Below, piece by piece: positions 54,261 to 64,000 of a stretch of DNA of 64,000 bases. The notes under the pieces are model-generated. The model searched no databases. It saw only the letters and a program-made list of their open reading frames with translations, and was not told the origin of the DNA. This stretch comes from Chondrosia reniformis (taxonomy: Eukaryota > Porifera > Demospongiae > Chondrillida > Chondrillidae). Each line of letters opens with the position of its first letter. Positions within the stretch are counted from its first letter, which is position 1. The translations under genes were made by a program, and so were the position numbers. The stretch covers positions 5,884,501-5,948,500 of the forward strand of contig OX359193.1 of the NCBI GenBank assembly GCA_947172415.1, read 5' to 3'.

Positions 54261-55486
54261 CTTTATATAGATCCACTTTACAATGGTCAGTCGTCACTTA
54301 ACTATTACTGTGTCTACTAACTCTCAGAAAACTGTAAGCTCGTAAGCCTTTATAGTCTATCTAGTCTAGAGAATGCGATGTGTGACACTCCCACACAGCT
54401 ACACCTATATACAATCCCCTTAAAGCATCAGCCATATTTATCACAGATTACCGAATATGCATTGCGTGGGCAAGGTCCTTTGTTGTGCATACTGTGCTGT
54501 GGCAGTAAGATTCCCGGCAATTGCTTCTTGGTGTTTTACTCTCTATGATGTTTAACTGATTATAATTACTTGTGGTTTGATTATCACTTTGATTAACAGT
54601 TCATTTCTTATTTCTTCTGTCAAACATCGTACCTTACACGATTTGTATATAAAACAGCTATACTCTTCAAGTTTTCTGAGTTACGGACAGTGCCTGGTCC
54701 CAAAGTGCCCGGATAAGGTGTAGATATCTTGGATTTCTCATTTCTTCTGTTTAATTACGTACCAGTGTTGTTTGGTAGTGACTTGACTTATCATACTCTA
54801 GTATTTATATATGATTGTTTATTAACAAATTATATAATTATTATTAAGGAGGGTGTGTGCTTGTTCTTAGTATTTGTAAAGTGTGTTGCTTATTAGTAAT
54901 TTAGTTAAGAGAAATGGGCGTGGCTTGTGACCACTGGGGGTGTGGCGCTGTTGGCTGCTGCTTAGCCAGGGTGGGAGGAGATGCTATGAATCTCAATCTG
55001 ACTTTCAGGGGGATGGAGAGACTGTTGATAATCCGTTCCACCTCCTCACTGCTTTCACATACATACATGTACTTGATGTGATAGCTAGAACAACATTAAG
55101 GGAAATTCTTTGTTTGGTAAAATTATAGGAAAAGTATATAAAAGTAGTTATATTATCATCATTATTTTAATAATATACATGTTATTATTATTTGGCCATT
55201 GTAAATTTAATGTTAATGTTGTATTTTGTTTTCAGGTGTTAGTATATATCCCTATTTTACTCATTTATTGTACTATTATTATATTTTATTGTATATAAAA
55301 AATTACATACCATATATAAAAAAGTTAAATTGCCTAATTTTATCTCTTAATAGAGCACACCATGGTATGGTACATGTCAAGTCTAATATGAACTGCAATG
55401 CAAAACATGTTGCATAGCACATTAACTTGGAAAAATCATTCCATATGCAATTTAATGAAAAGTTTATCTAATATTGTGTAGCTTAA
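54261..55486. other. Spacer between TRIM37 (5' end) and MED23 (3' end)
   Basis: Holds the TRIM37 promoter just above 54260, including TCTAGTCTAGAGAATGCG near 54360. A repeat word (CTGATTATAATTACTTGTGG with TTTGATTATCACTTTGATTA, about 54550-54595) is found inverted at about 62910-62970. A GC-richer patch 54905-55060 has a 55-codon frame starting MGVACDHWGCGAVG that I cannot support as a gene. Confidence 0.5.
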
Positions 55487-58400
55487 TTAGGGGACCTTTA
55501 TATAGAAAGGATACAGTACATCACAGTATATATCTGTATGGATAAGAGGAGAAGACATTTTTTGATCAACAAACTGCAAAAGACGAAGAAATTCCAAGAC
55601 AATCTAAAAAGATTAAATACAAAGAAAGTGAAATAAAGATAAAGATGGCAACCAATTACAGTGACAATCCATAGTGGAGAAGGAACGATTATACTGTACA
55701 TTGTATTGTGCTAGACTACAGACACACAACACTCAGAATCAGTCATAAAAGGACAGTAATGTGTAAAGAGATATTAGTACATATAAGTTATCGAGCTTGT
55801 TAAAGAGACAATTGATTTGTGTATCCCAGCGAAAGTATTTTGTTTTGCTCCTTGTATTAGGCACTCCTTTTTGATATTTGCTTATAATTACTCTCAGAAA
55901 CTAGAGGAGATATGTGATATAATTCCATAGTGTAATTTTAGCAATCTTGAACAAATGATCCATAATTATTTGATATGGTGTACGTATTAGAGTATACAGT
56001 TTACATGGATACTATAGTTATGTACATTCTCAAAATAGCATAGTGTACCTCTGGAATCATTGATGGGTTTTCAAGGCTTAGTCGTTGAATAAAAGGTGCA
56101 AATGCCTTGAACGCAAACACCAGCTGGGCCTCATTTTTGACACATCTTTTTACATCAACCAACATTTTCCTAGAAAAAGGAGTTGCTTTTAAGTTTCTGA
56201 CAAAGACTTTGCCCACAATGAAAATTTACACTATTATTCTTGTAACAAGGGAGTATTGGAACAATGAAATACCAATTTCCTAATACCTAAATTTGAATAG
56301 ACAACTAATTGAACAGTTTAACCTTATACAAGACATACTGTATCACTAGCCCACAATCTATGCAGAAAGATTATCCAGGTGAGTATGTGAAACAAAAATG
56401 GAATATATAAATGCCCTACATAGAAGAAATGATCTCTTTTGTTGGTTGTTGATTTAACTAATAACAGTGCACATGCAGCTATAGTGAAGAATGTTTCACC
56501 TTTATTTAAGAAGTAGTATTAATTTACCTAACAGATTCCAAGAGGTGTTTAGCATTAAGGTGATGCCAAAGGCCGTGAAGTAGAGCAAGAACATATATAG
56601 ACTGTCTGTCCCCAAATAAATCCCAATCACTTGAGGCGTCTGGATTGACAGACAAAGTTTGGTGTGCAGTTGATATGATCTCCTCATTCACACTGGAACG
56701 AAAGGTTTCCTATATAAAGTAGATCAAAAGCTGTAAATCATTAACTTCAAACTACATGACTAAATAGTGATGAAACTACCAGTTTAACCATTAATGACCT
56801 GTGGAAGAAGTAGGCGTCTTGCAAATTTAGCATTATTAAAATTAAGAGAACATAAACCTCTGTAGATGAGCACTAACAGGAAGCAGTGACAACAGCAAGC
56901 CAACAGCACTAGAATAGGTCCACACCTCCTTTTCATTGTCCGGCATACTGTTACACCTGTAAACGTATAAATAATCTAACACACCATTTTACATCTAATT
57001 TAGAGTAAAGGCCTATAGGGAACTAAACCTAGTGAGATCTTTGGATGAGGATACAAGAGTCTTCTCCTTCTACTTCTCTTCTTCTCCACTGGGCCAGTAA
57101 ACATAAAACATTAGCCATTTAACAACTACTAATATAAAAACATTTCAGTAACTTGGGATTGCTTATCTTTCCCTGAGTGTCCAATTAACAAGTCCTCAAT
57201 GATCATCTATTCACACACGCATACAACTGACATACCTAGTGAGGAAAGCATCAATCAGGCCTTTCCCGGCAAGCTGGCCCTTCTGTGGCAGTGCCATCAG
57301 CTCAACACAGCTGCTGTACAACACAAAGGAGAGGGGGCTGTGGTACTCCTCAAACCGCCAGTCACAGGAGCCCAAAAGATTATTTTCCATTGGTCGGTAT
57401 ATGGCTATAGGCACATTACACAGACTATAATATACATAGCTAGCAATTTTTACCTTGTAAAATTCCACACTTATGTTTACTACGCAACCCACATGGATCC
57501 TATGACTTTCAGACTGCTGGTACCAGTCACACAATAATGTTTGAAGATTCCCCAAAGGCTGTTATTAAATTATATATGTGGGCTTGTACCCTTAGTTGCT
57601 TCACAAGACATTCTTATCATAAATAGAATTTTAGAGATGGTCTATTAGTATATATACAAATCAGGAGATGGCACTCATGTCATGAGACTTATATATGAAT
57701 AATCTTATAACACACCATTTTTCAAAATGCTACATCTACTTTAGAGTAAAATGCCTATAGGGAACTAAACCTAGTGAGAACTTTGGATGAGGATATAAGA
57801 GTCTTCTCCTTCTACTTATCTTCTTCTCCACTGAGCCAGGTCGATGGATGTTTCTGGGAATTCCACCATTCATCAGTGAACCTGGGAATCTTTGTTTTCT
57901 TCTAGATCTTTTGTGAGTCCCTAACTCTCTGTGTTAAATCTAGGGGTATGTACATATATGAATATCAAGTTACCTTCGACTACCCTGTGCAGGGCCTTTT
58001 GGTAGTACTGAAGGGACGGTTGCCAATAGCGATCTTCAGGAGCCATCAGGTAGTCACAAAACTCTGAAGTGTACATTCTGCAAGATCAGAAACACATAAT
58101 GTCATAAAAGGCTAAGGGTTACCTATTAAAGATCAAACATTGCACATCCAATAGTATAATGAATTCAACAGATACACCTGCATTTGTAGAATAGTACAAA
58201 TAGCCATTCAAATTGATCCATTTAAACCTGAACACTTTTAATTAAATTCTTTCAAAGTGATTCTAAATGTTGTATGTAAATGGACTCACCGCTGGAGAGG
58301 CCTATGCTCTGGTAGAGCTCCTGCTATCACTGAAACAAGCTTCTTACGAAGCTGTGGATATTCAATGAGTATTCTTTCATAATAGTTCAGTGTAATGTAT

Positions 58401-61400
58401 ACATAGCCAATAGGGTGGTCATGGAAACGATAGATGCTACCGAGGTGGTCCAGCAGTGCCATAATGGATTGGATGGCATGCTGACCTAGCTCCAGGAAAC
58501 AGTGAACCACAAGATCCAGTACTGGAAGGAATCTCAAGCACACATTACCTAAGGGAGGTGAAGAGGGAAAGATTGGACACATGTACCCATCTACCTACTT
58601 GGGGATGGGGCTGGTGTGGGTAGGGACACACCCATTTACCTACTTGGGGATGGGGCTGGTGTGGGTAGGGACACACCCATTTACCTACTTGGGGGTGGGG
58701 CTGGTGTGGGTAGGGACACACCCATTTACCTACGTACTTGGGGGTGGGGCTGGTGTGGGTGACTTAAGATGGTTAAAGGTAAAGTGTTGGGACCACAAGA
58801 TAATACAGTAACCTGAAGTATTCAATTACAATACCAATCATCCATACACCTGAATATTGCCGCAGGTGCAGACACTTGAAGAAGGCTATAACAATAGCAG
58901 ATGAGGAAAAATAACCAAATTCCTATTAACACAGATCACCTAGGTGATACGTACATAACTGATTATTTTACATACGTAGGTAGCTCATACCAACCTACTG
59001 ATCTTATATGTAATATACTTACTATAGTAAACTGGTATTGATGGTTTAGTGGATGGAGGAGGTTGCTGTTGCATTGCTTCATAATTGAAATATTCTGGAA
59101 ATTGCTGTATTAAAACAAACAGGGTGTTTTAGGGCTAATACCACACCTTCAACAGTCATCATAGTACACAGAATTACGTAGTGAAATCCTCTAATTGATT
59201 TCATAAACACAGTGGCTCCTTAACAATTCAGCACATTGTTTGCAATGCACTAAAACATTTACTGTATTTACAACATGATTGGTATACGGCAAGCCTTTTA
59301 GTCATTGAAATGGCATGGATGCATAATTGTGAATTTTACACTAAAATAGTTTCAATTCATAAACTCATTAGCAACAACAATTAGGAGATTCAAATACAGT
59401 AAATCAAAGAATTTCTACCAGTTATAGTCCATGAATGGAAAACTTAGATGTACTGAATTACATATAGGGAAATTTACACACATACAGTACACTTCTAGTA
59501 TTACAAACTCAGCCAACAACAACAAATGAATGGATTCCACTACATGCTTACTCTACAAGTCTTATTACAGTAAACAAACCCTAATTACATAATGCTTCTC
59601 TTTTTATGGCTCATCTTCACATTTTGAGTGTCTAGAGATGCCACTTAAAAGATAACCCGTCTAAAAGGCTCATTGATATTGGAAAAAGAAATCCTTATTC
59701 TATTACATACGGCTTCCTACTACTATTGTCCATAGAGTATTGCATATCAAAATGGTAATTCTCTGTCCTAGTTCTGAATAAAACAGTTCAAATTTTCACA
59801 TCAGTAAATACCTGGATATATATAAACATGTAGTATACAGCATCCAATCTAGAAACTTGTACATTTAAGGAGTCCCTAGAAACATATGACTAATACAAAC
59901 TCATGCTCAGATGAGGGAGGGTGCTTCAGTGTCCCAAGCACCCCCTCAATCCACCACCAGAGTGGTGTGTTACTCGCTGACCTACCTGGTGATAGCTAAC
60001 ATGAGACTGGTGCCAGTTATTTTGTGTCCAAAATGAGATTGCTTTCTACAGTAATAAGAACGCATGGTCATAAAGTATAAAGCATGGTCATTAAGTATAC
60101 AGCATGGTCATAAAGTATAAAGCATTGTCATAAAGTATAAAGCATGGTCATTAAGTATAAAGCATGGTCATAAAGTATAAAGCATGGTCATAGAATATAA
60201 AGTATTCAAAACCAAGCAGAACTTACATCTTTCAATACTTCAAGTCTATTTTTGAAGTCCTGTGTCAACATTAGCAGTAGTTGAATGAGCATTAAGCAAG
60301 TCTGGCCATCTCTTCCATCATACTTCCTTGAGGCCTAGGCCAACACATTGATATGAGTATATAATAAACCAAAAGTTGTACAATAGTATATCATATGCTA
60401 TGGATAATCAATGGGATGTATAATGCCATACAAATCAAGGAACCAAGGTCTCATCTTGGCTGGGGCACCAAAGTATTATTAAAAAGTGGCTCATCAGTGT
60501 GATATACTTTGTTGGAAAATTTGGATGACTGCCTACAACTTATCAATCCACCACAAGTAAAACACTTGTGGTTTCATAACAAGTAAAGGTGGACAAAAGT
60601 AATAGTATATCATAGCCATTGTGCAATTAACTAGGTATTATATTAGAACTCATTGTATTATATTACCATATAAAACACTATTCTGTCCAAGTGCACGACC
60701 TGATACTTCCAGATGAGATCATTCAACTTGTAAATAACCTAATGGAAAGATAAACATCACTGTCCATTATCCAATAATACAAATAGGTAGTACCTGTTCA
60801 TTTGTGAGTCTTTGGTTGTTGCCAGTAAACTCATACACCAGTAAGTCAGAAAAGTATCGTAGCTGTCTTGCTGACAACTGTGCAGCAGTTCTCTCCAAAA
60901 TTCTACATAACAAGTCCTTATATATAATCTATGCTTGCTTAAACTGACAGATCGATCCCTTTACCTCACGAAAATTGGAGGAATCATGTTAGTGTCCAAA
61001 TAATTTTTCCACAACACACTATATATGCATAGAAAATGATACCATAGAAAAAAGGAAAAAATGCACTGGCCGGGAATCGAACCCGGGCCCCCCGCGTGGC
61101 AGGCGAGGATTCTACCACTGAACCACCAGTGCTCCCTTAGAGAGCATGCAAATTACTAACCATAAAAACATGTCAGTGGCCTCCGTTTCACAGTACACCC
61201 TTAATTGTTCGTTTTCGTTGTTCGCGATGCCTACGACCCAATATACTGAATATTACGCATCTCAAACAAAACCTAATAGATCACTAACTTCTCCACCTTC
61301 TGTATTCCTCTTCAGCACGCTGCAAAACTATAAGCTTTTGGTCTTGCTGAGGCCTATGCAGAGCCTGCAATGGCCCGGCAGGAAAGTAAGCAATGGCTGT

Positions 61401-63915
61401 TTGGGACCAACTATAGAACAGAATCAGAGAAGTTCCAAAATTTGGAAATTGCAAATTACCTTCAAAGGAAAGAATATATTCCAAATATAAGTATACTACA
61501 TGTGCACATACCTCATCGGGGTAGTCGTTATGGTAACTCTGAGGAAGATTTCTAGCCAATTTAATGGGTGGGTCTCAGGGTGGATTCCTACAATTTCACC
61601 GTACAAAGAAAAGCTAAATATACCCACTTCATGATAACCAGAAAACTGGACATGAAAAAAGGTGAAATTTATACTTTGAAACTCCATGTTATGCACCTGT
61701 AATGTTTATTGTTTGAGCAACAGTGCGAATGAGTAGACGATTCATTTCTTCTGAATCCAAAACAATCTGTAGAACACAATGTTTAGTTACAAATGTGACA
61801 GTGTATTTTTAATTGGTATGTTAGTATATGTACATAGAAAAATTGATGTTGCTTTCTTAAGCAAACTAAACAACACAAATACCATCATACATCAGAACTC
61901 ACCTGTTTAGGATCTACTGAACGGAAGAAATCAGGTGTCATGGAAGCTTGAATTAATCGAATGAATAGATTTTCAACACTGGATAGAACATATAAATAAA
62001 TTATATTATTATTTTAAGATTTTTTGTTATTTTAAAAAGTTAGTGTGCAGTGGTGAGGCTAAAATGGGGCTAATTGTGACAATTGCAAATAAAACTGAAT
62101 ATTATCTTTAAAATTGAAATTGCCATAGCAACGCTCCATTTAAGACTGTCACATGATAGAGTTGTACATACCTCAGCTTTAGCTGTGTGGGTAAAACCGC
62201 CGATGTTTTCATAAGAGGAGCTAAATTGTTCAGTATTCCTAGATTAGTTGGTGTGCTAAGGTGTTTGTGAACACGATAACTTATAATCTCCAGTAGGCTG
62301 CTCAGCGTAGGCCAAACACTATTCTGAATACAAGGTGACAAAGTTTGCACTGCACACAAAGAAAAGAGCAGTTCCATATTACAGCAAACATACCTCAACA
62401 CTAATGCCTATCATACGAAATATCTATGCATTTATTCAACCAATTAGAGTTCATGTACCTCACAAGATGGACAGGTACCTCACAAGACAGGCAGGTACCT
62501 CACAAGACAGGCAGGTACCTCACAAGACAGGCAGGTACCTCACAAGACAGGCAGGCACCTCACAAGACAGGCAGGTACCTCACAAGACAGGCAGGCACCT
62601 CACAAGACAGGCAGGTAACTCACAAGACGGGTAGGTACCTCACAAGACGGGTAGGTACCTCACAAGACAGGCAGGTATCTCACAAGACGGACAGGTACCT
62701 CACAAGACGGGTAGGTACCTGAAATTATGATAATCATCGGAATTATCATGCCAAACCAGCCAAGCGACAGAAGATATCTTATCTATTCCTTCAGTCACTT
62801 GGTTGGTTCCGAGTAATAATTCCAGTGATTATCATAAATTTAATCATACACAGGCTTAGTGCAATTAACTACCTCTTTAAGTAGGTACCTCTTCATCCAG
62901 AAAACTAGTATGTATGAGTAATCAAAGTGATAATCAAACCACAAGTAACTATAATCAGTCTCAAATATCATGAAGAGGGAAAATACAAAAGAAATAATTA
63001 CTGAGAATCGATCCCTGGACAGCTGGTTATGACCACCAGTGCTCTGCCACTGTATGAGTTACAATTGCCACAGCAATGCTCCCTTCATGTATGTAGATAA
63101 TTGGTGATAATCTATTAAACACACTGATAGCTTACAGAGTATAGCTTTGACGGAGACCCATTCCATATCTGGCAGCACTAGTGATCTGCTGACAGTCTCA
63201 ATGACACCAGGCGACATGCACCCCTGACTTGGATCATTAGCATGAGAGTCTGTCGTTGGCATGATCTGACGCCGAATCTTGTTTATAAAACTACAAAAAG
63301 ATCCTCAAGTGATAATAGTTCACATGTCACTGTCCGGGAGCACAACAACATCAGATAGACTCAAAATGGTAATGGTGCCATTGGGGTATAAATACAGTTC
63401 ATAACTCTATTATTTAGACAGGTCATCTTTGACTTGTTGAGCATCTAGAAATGGAGTTAAGTATTTTATGGGGTCAAAGGTCAGAAAATGACCCATATAA
63501 AAGATAGGTTCGACGTAATTTAGAAGAAATCTCACTCTACTGCAGTTCATTTAGTTACCTAAACTTTGGAAACATGCAGAGTGTGTCCAGTATGTCAATC
63601 GACATGGGAACAGTCGAGCCCAAGGTGACGCAACCCTGGGGGACGGGGGTCTGGGTCCCAGTTGGACCGCATAAGGCGTTGATCAGATAGATAATAGGTG
63701 CATCCAAACCTTCTGGATAAACACCACCTTGAAGAAATGAAAATAAAAAGCTCAAAGCATTAGGGACAGCATAATAATATGAACATCATTTGGAGCTGTG
63801 TGATTTCTATTTGATCTACTCTTGAAACTTACATGCATTGCACAATACTGGAATACTGAAATCTGATTGGTTGGTTTCTCCATCAATGAAGCTCTTTTGC
63901 AATTGATCAAGTAAT
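55487..63915 (-). CDS. MED23: Mediator subunit MED23, C-terminal 22 exons (5' end beyond window)
   Basis: MED23 belongs to the tail of the Mediator complex in the nucleus and links activators to RNA polymerase II. Exons (complement): 55487..55603, 56049..56169, 56528..56692, 56858..56956, 57236..57404, 57974..58077, 58290..58548, 59023..59104, 59986..60045, 60227..60334, 60667..60738, 60794..60902, 60965..61018, 61161..61245, 61289..61410, 61512..61587, 61697..61766, 61903..61978, 62172..62349, 63136..63290, 63559..63727, 63833..63915. They give about 843 residues against 1368 in the whole human protein. Diagnostic blocks: YFPAGPLQAL with EEEYRRWR; MFLCVLWKNYL; SDLLVYEFTG; LNDLIWKYQVVHLDRIV; NNWHQSHVSYHQ; NVCLRFLPVLDLVVHCFLEL; LLDHLGSIYRFHDHPIGYVY; SCDWRFEEYHSPLS and SCVELMAL. 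The C-terminus is shorter than in vertebrates. Most introns are under 100 bases; larger ones hold SINEs and minisatellites. Confidence 0.94.
56960..57100 (+). repeat. Partial SINE-like repeat in MED23 intron
   Basis: 5' part only: ATAAATAATCTAACACACCA, GGCCTATAGGGAACTAAACC, TCTTTGGATGAGGATACAAG, ending at CTCCACTGGGCCAG. It shows the left part of the consensus. Confidence 0.8.
57690..57955 (+). repeat. Fullest SINE-like copy, in MED23 intron
   Basis: About 265 bases from TATGAATAATCTTATAACAC through CTATAGGGAACTAAACCTAG, CTTTGGATGAGGATATAAGA, CTCCACTGAGCCAGGTCG, TTTCTGGGAATTCCACC, GAACCTGGGAATCTTTG, to TTTTGTGAGTCC and GTTAAATCTAGGGG. Best reference for the family. Confidence 0.85.
58585..58762. 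repeat. Minisatellite, about 45-base unit, four copies, in MED23 intron
   Basis: Unit ACCCATTTACCTACTTGGGG then ATGGGGCTGGTGTGGGTAGG. The purine-rich strand is notably G-rich (TGGGGATGGGGCTGGTGTGGG), a possible quadruplex former. Confidence 0.9.
60060..60200. repeat. Short tandem repeat AGCATGGTCATAAAGTATAA, about seven copies
   Basis: Units of 18-20 bases in the intron between MED23 exons 59986-60045 and 60227-60334, with T/A variation after GGTCAT. Confidence 0.9.
61062..61132 (-). tRNA. tRNA-Gly, anticodon GCC
   Basis: Seventy-one bases on the minus strand. Acceptor stem GCACTGG pairs with CCAGTGC, with discriminator A at 61062. A-box TGGTTCAGTGG, anticodon loop CTGCCAC within CTCGC/GCGGG, B-box GGTTCGATTCC. 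Nearly identical to the metazoan tRNA-Gly(GCC) consensus, so probably functional. It lies in the intron between MED23 exons 61161-61245 and 60965-61018, same strand. No CCA is encoded. No clear T-run terminator was checked for beyond 61062, though the next bases are A-rich on that strand's complement (TTTTTCCTTTTTT on the minus strand). Confidence 0.96.
62455..62720. repeat. Minisatellite, 20-base unit, thirteen copies, in MED23 intron
   Basis: Unit CACAAGACAGGCAGGTACCT from 62461, exactly 20 bases, with variants ACGGGTAGG and GCAGGCACCT. The GCAGGTACCT word resembles splice signals (CAG|GTACCT), so the array contains many cryptic donors on the plus strand. Confidence 0.95.
62998..63090 (-). 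repeat. tRNA-derived SINE copy in MED23 intron
   Basis: The minus strand has an A-box-like CAGTGGCAGAGCACTGG and a B-box-like GGATCGATTCTC about 35 bases on, with an anticodon-arm hairpin (TGGTGGTCATAACCAG) between. Preceded by GGAGCATTGCTGTGGCAATT. Partner of the fragment at 1243-1325. Confidence 0.6.
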
Positions 63916-64000
63916 CTAAAAACAAACGTTTCAATAGTAAGGTAGGTAAGTGTTACAATACATTCCAAGAGCTCCTGCCAGTTGATAGCTGATACACAAG

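Noticed and set aside
54914..55081. Small Cys/Gly-rich protein starting MGVACDHWG
   Set aside because: Only a short frame in a GC-richer patch, with no paralogue, signal or conserved motif in view.
58581..58811. Repetitive plus-strand frame (THPFTYLGMGLVW repeats)
   Set aside because: It is simply the translated 45-base minisatellite in a MED23 intron.
62335..62722. Frames rich in TSQDRQVPHKTG repeats
   Set aside because: Translation of the 20-base minisatellite in a MED23 intron; no start context or neighbours.
17..64000. CRISPR arrays, operons or bacterial-type elements
   Set aside because: The window is intron-rich animal DNA; the regular repeats are minisatellites without unique spacers.

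Overview
The window is animal nuclear DNA and most resembles a demosponge of the Amphimedon type. It is AT-rich, full of TACGTA-type simple sequence, and has very short introns (often 40-80 bases, consensus GT-AG). Its genes are metazoan orthologues of SBDS, MOCS3, CCDC74, KIAA0753/moonraker, ESS2, an MFSD8-like carrier, TRIM37 and MED23, packed head to head and tail to tail. The species is inferred from style and gene content; no search was run. Exon models were built by hand from splice sites, reading phase and remembered family motifs.

Bases 1-26600 are the accessory part. After the last exon of an unrecognised plus-strand gene (347-501) comes SBDS on the minus strand, then a 1268-residue single-exon membrane protein (receptor A, 4091-7897). 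A tandem duplication repeats everything from SBDS intron 3 to the sequence beyond the receptor. Unit A runs about 2598-12556 and unit B about 12553-25065, with a 4-base microhomology at the junction. Unit B therefore holds a 5'-only copy of SBDS and a second intact receptor (B, 18303-22076). It has been enlarged by foldback transposons, one containing another element whose core is a palindrome of about 1 kb. Decayed pieces of further receptor copies (10271-10399, 22795-22923, 26329-26476) show that the cluster was once larger.

Bases 26600-64000 are ordinary dense gene space. MOCS3 (plus) is followed by CCDC74 (minus) and KIAA0753/moonraker (plus), which share a promoter of about 270 bases; both are centrosome or cilium genes. 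ESS2 (minus, spliceosome) and an MFSD8-like transporter (plus) share one of about 125 bases. TRIM37 (minus, 17 exons, complete) and MED23 (minus, 22 exons, 5' end outside the window) follow, with a tRNA-Gly(GCC) gene inside a MED23 intron. A short interspersed repeat of about 250 bases recurs in introns and spacers, and several minisatellites sit in introns.

The receptor pair is the best candidate for something undescribed. It has a signal peptide, a heavily glycosylated ectodomain, a Cys-rich collar, about eight membrane helices and a tail with sorting motifs. The upstream exon is an in-frame N-terminal extension in copy B but only a short upstream ORF in copy A.
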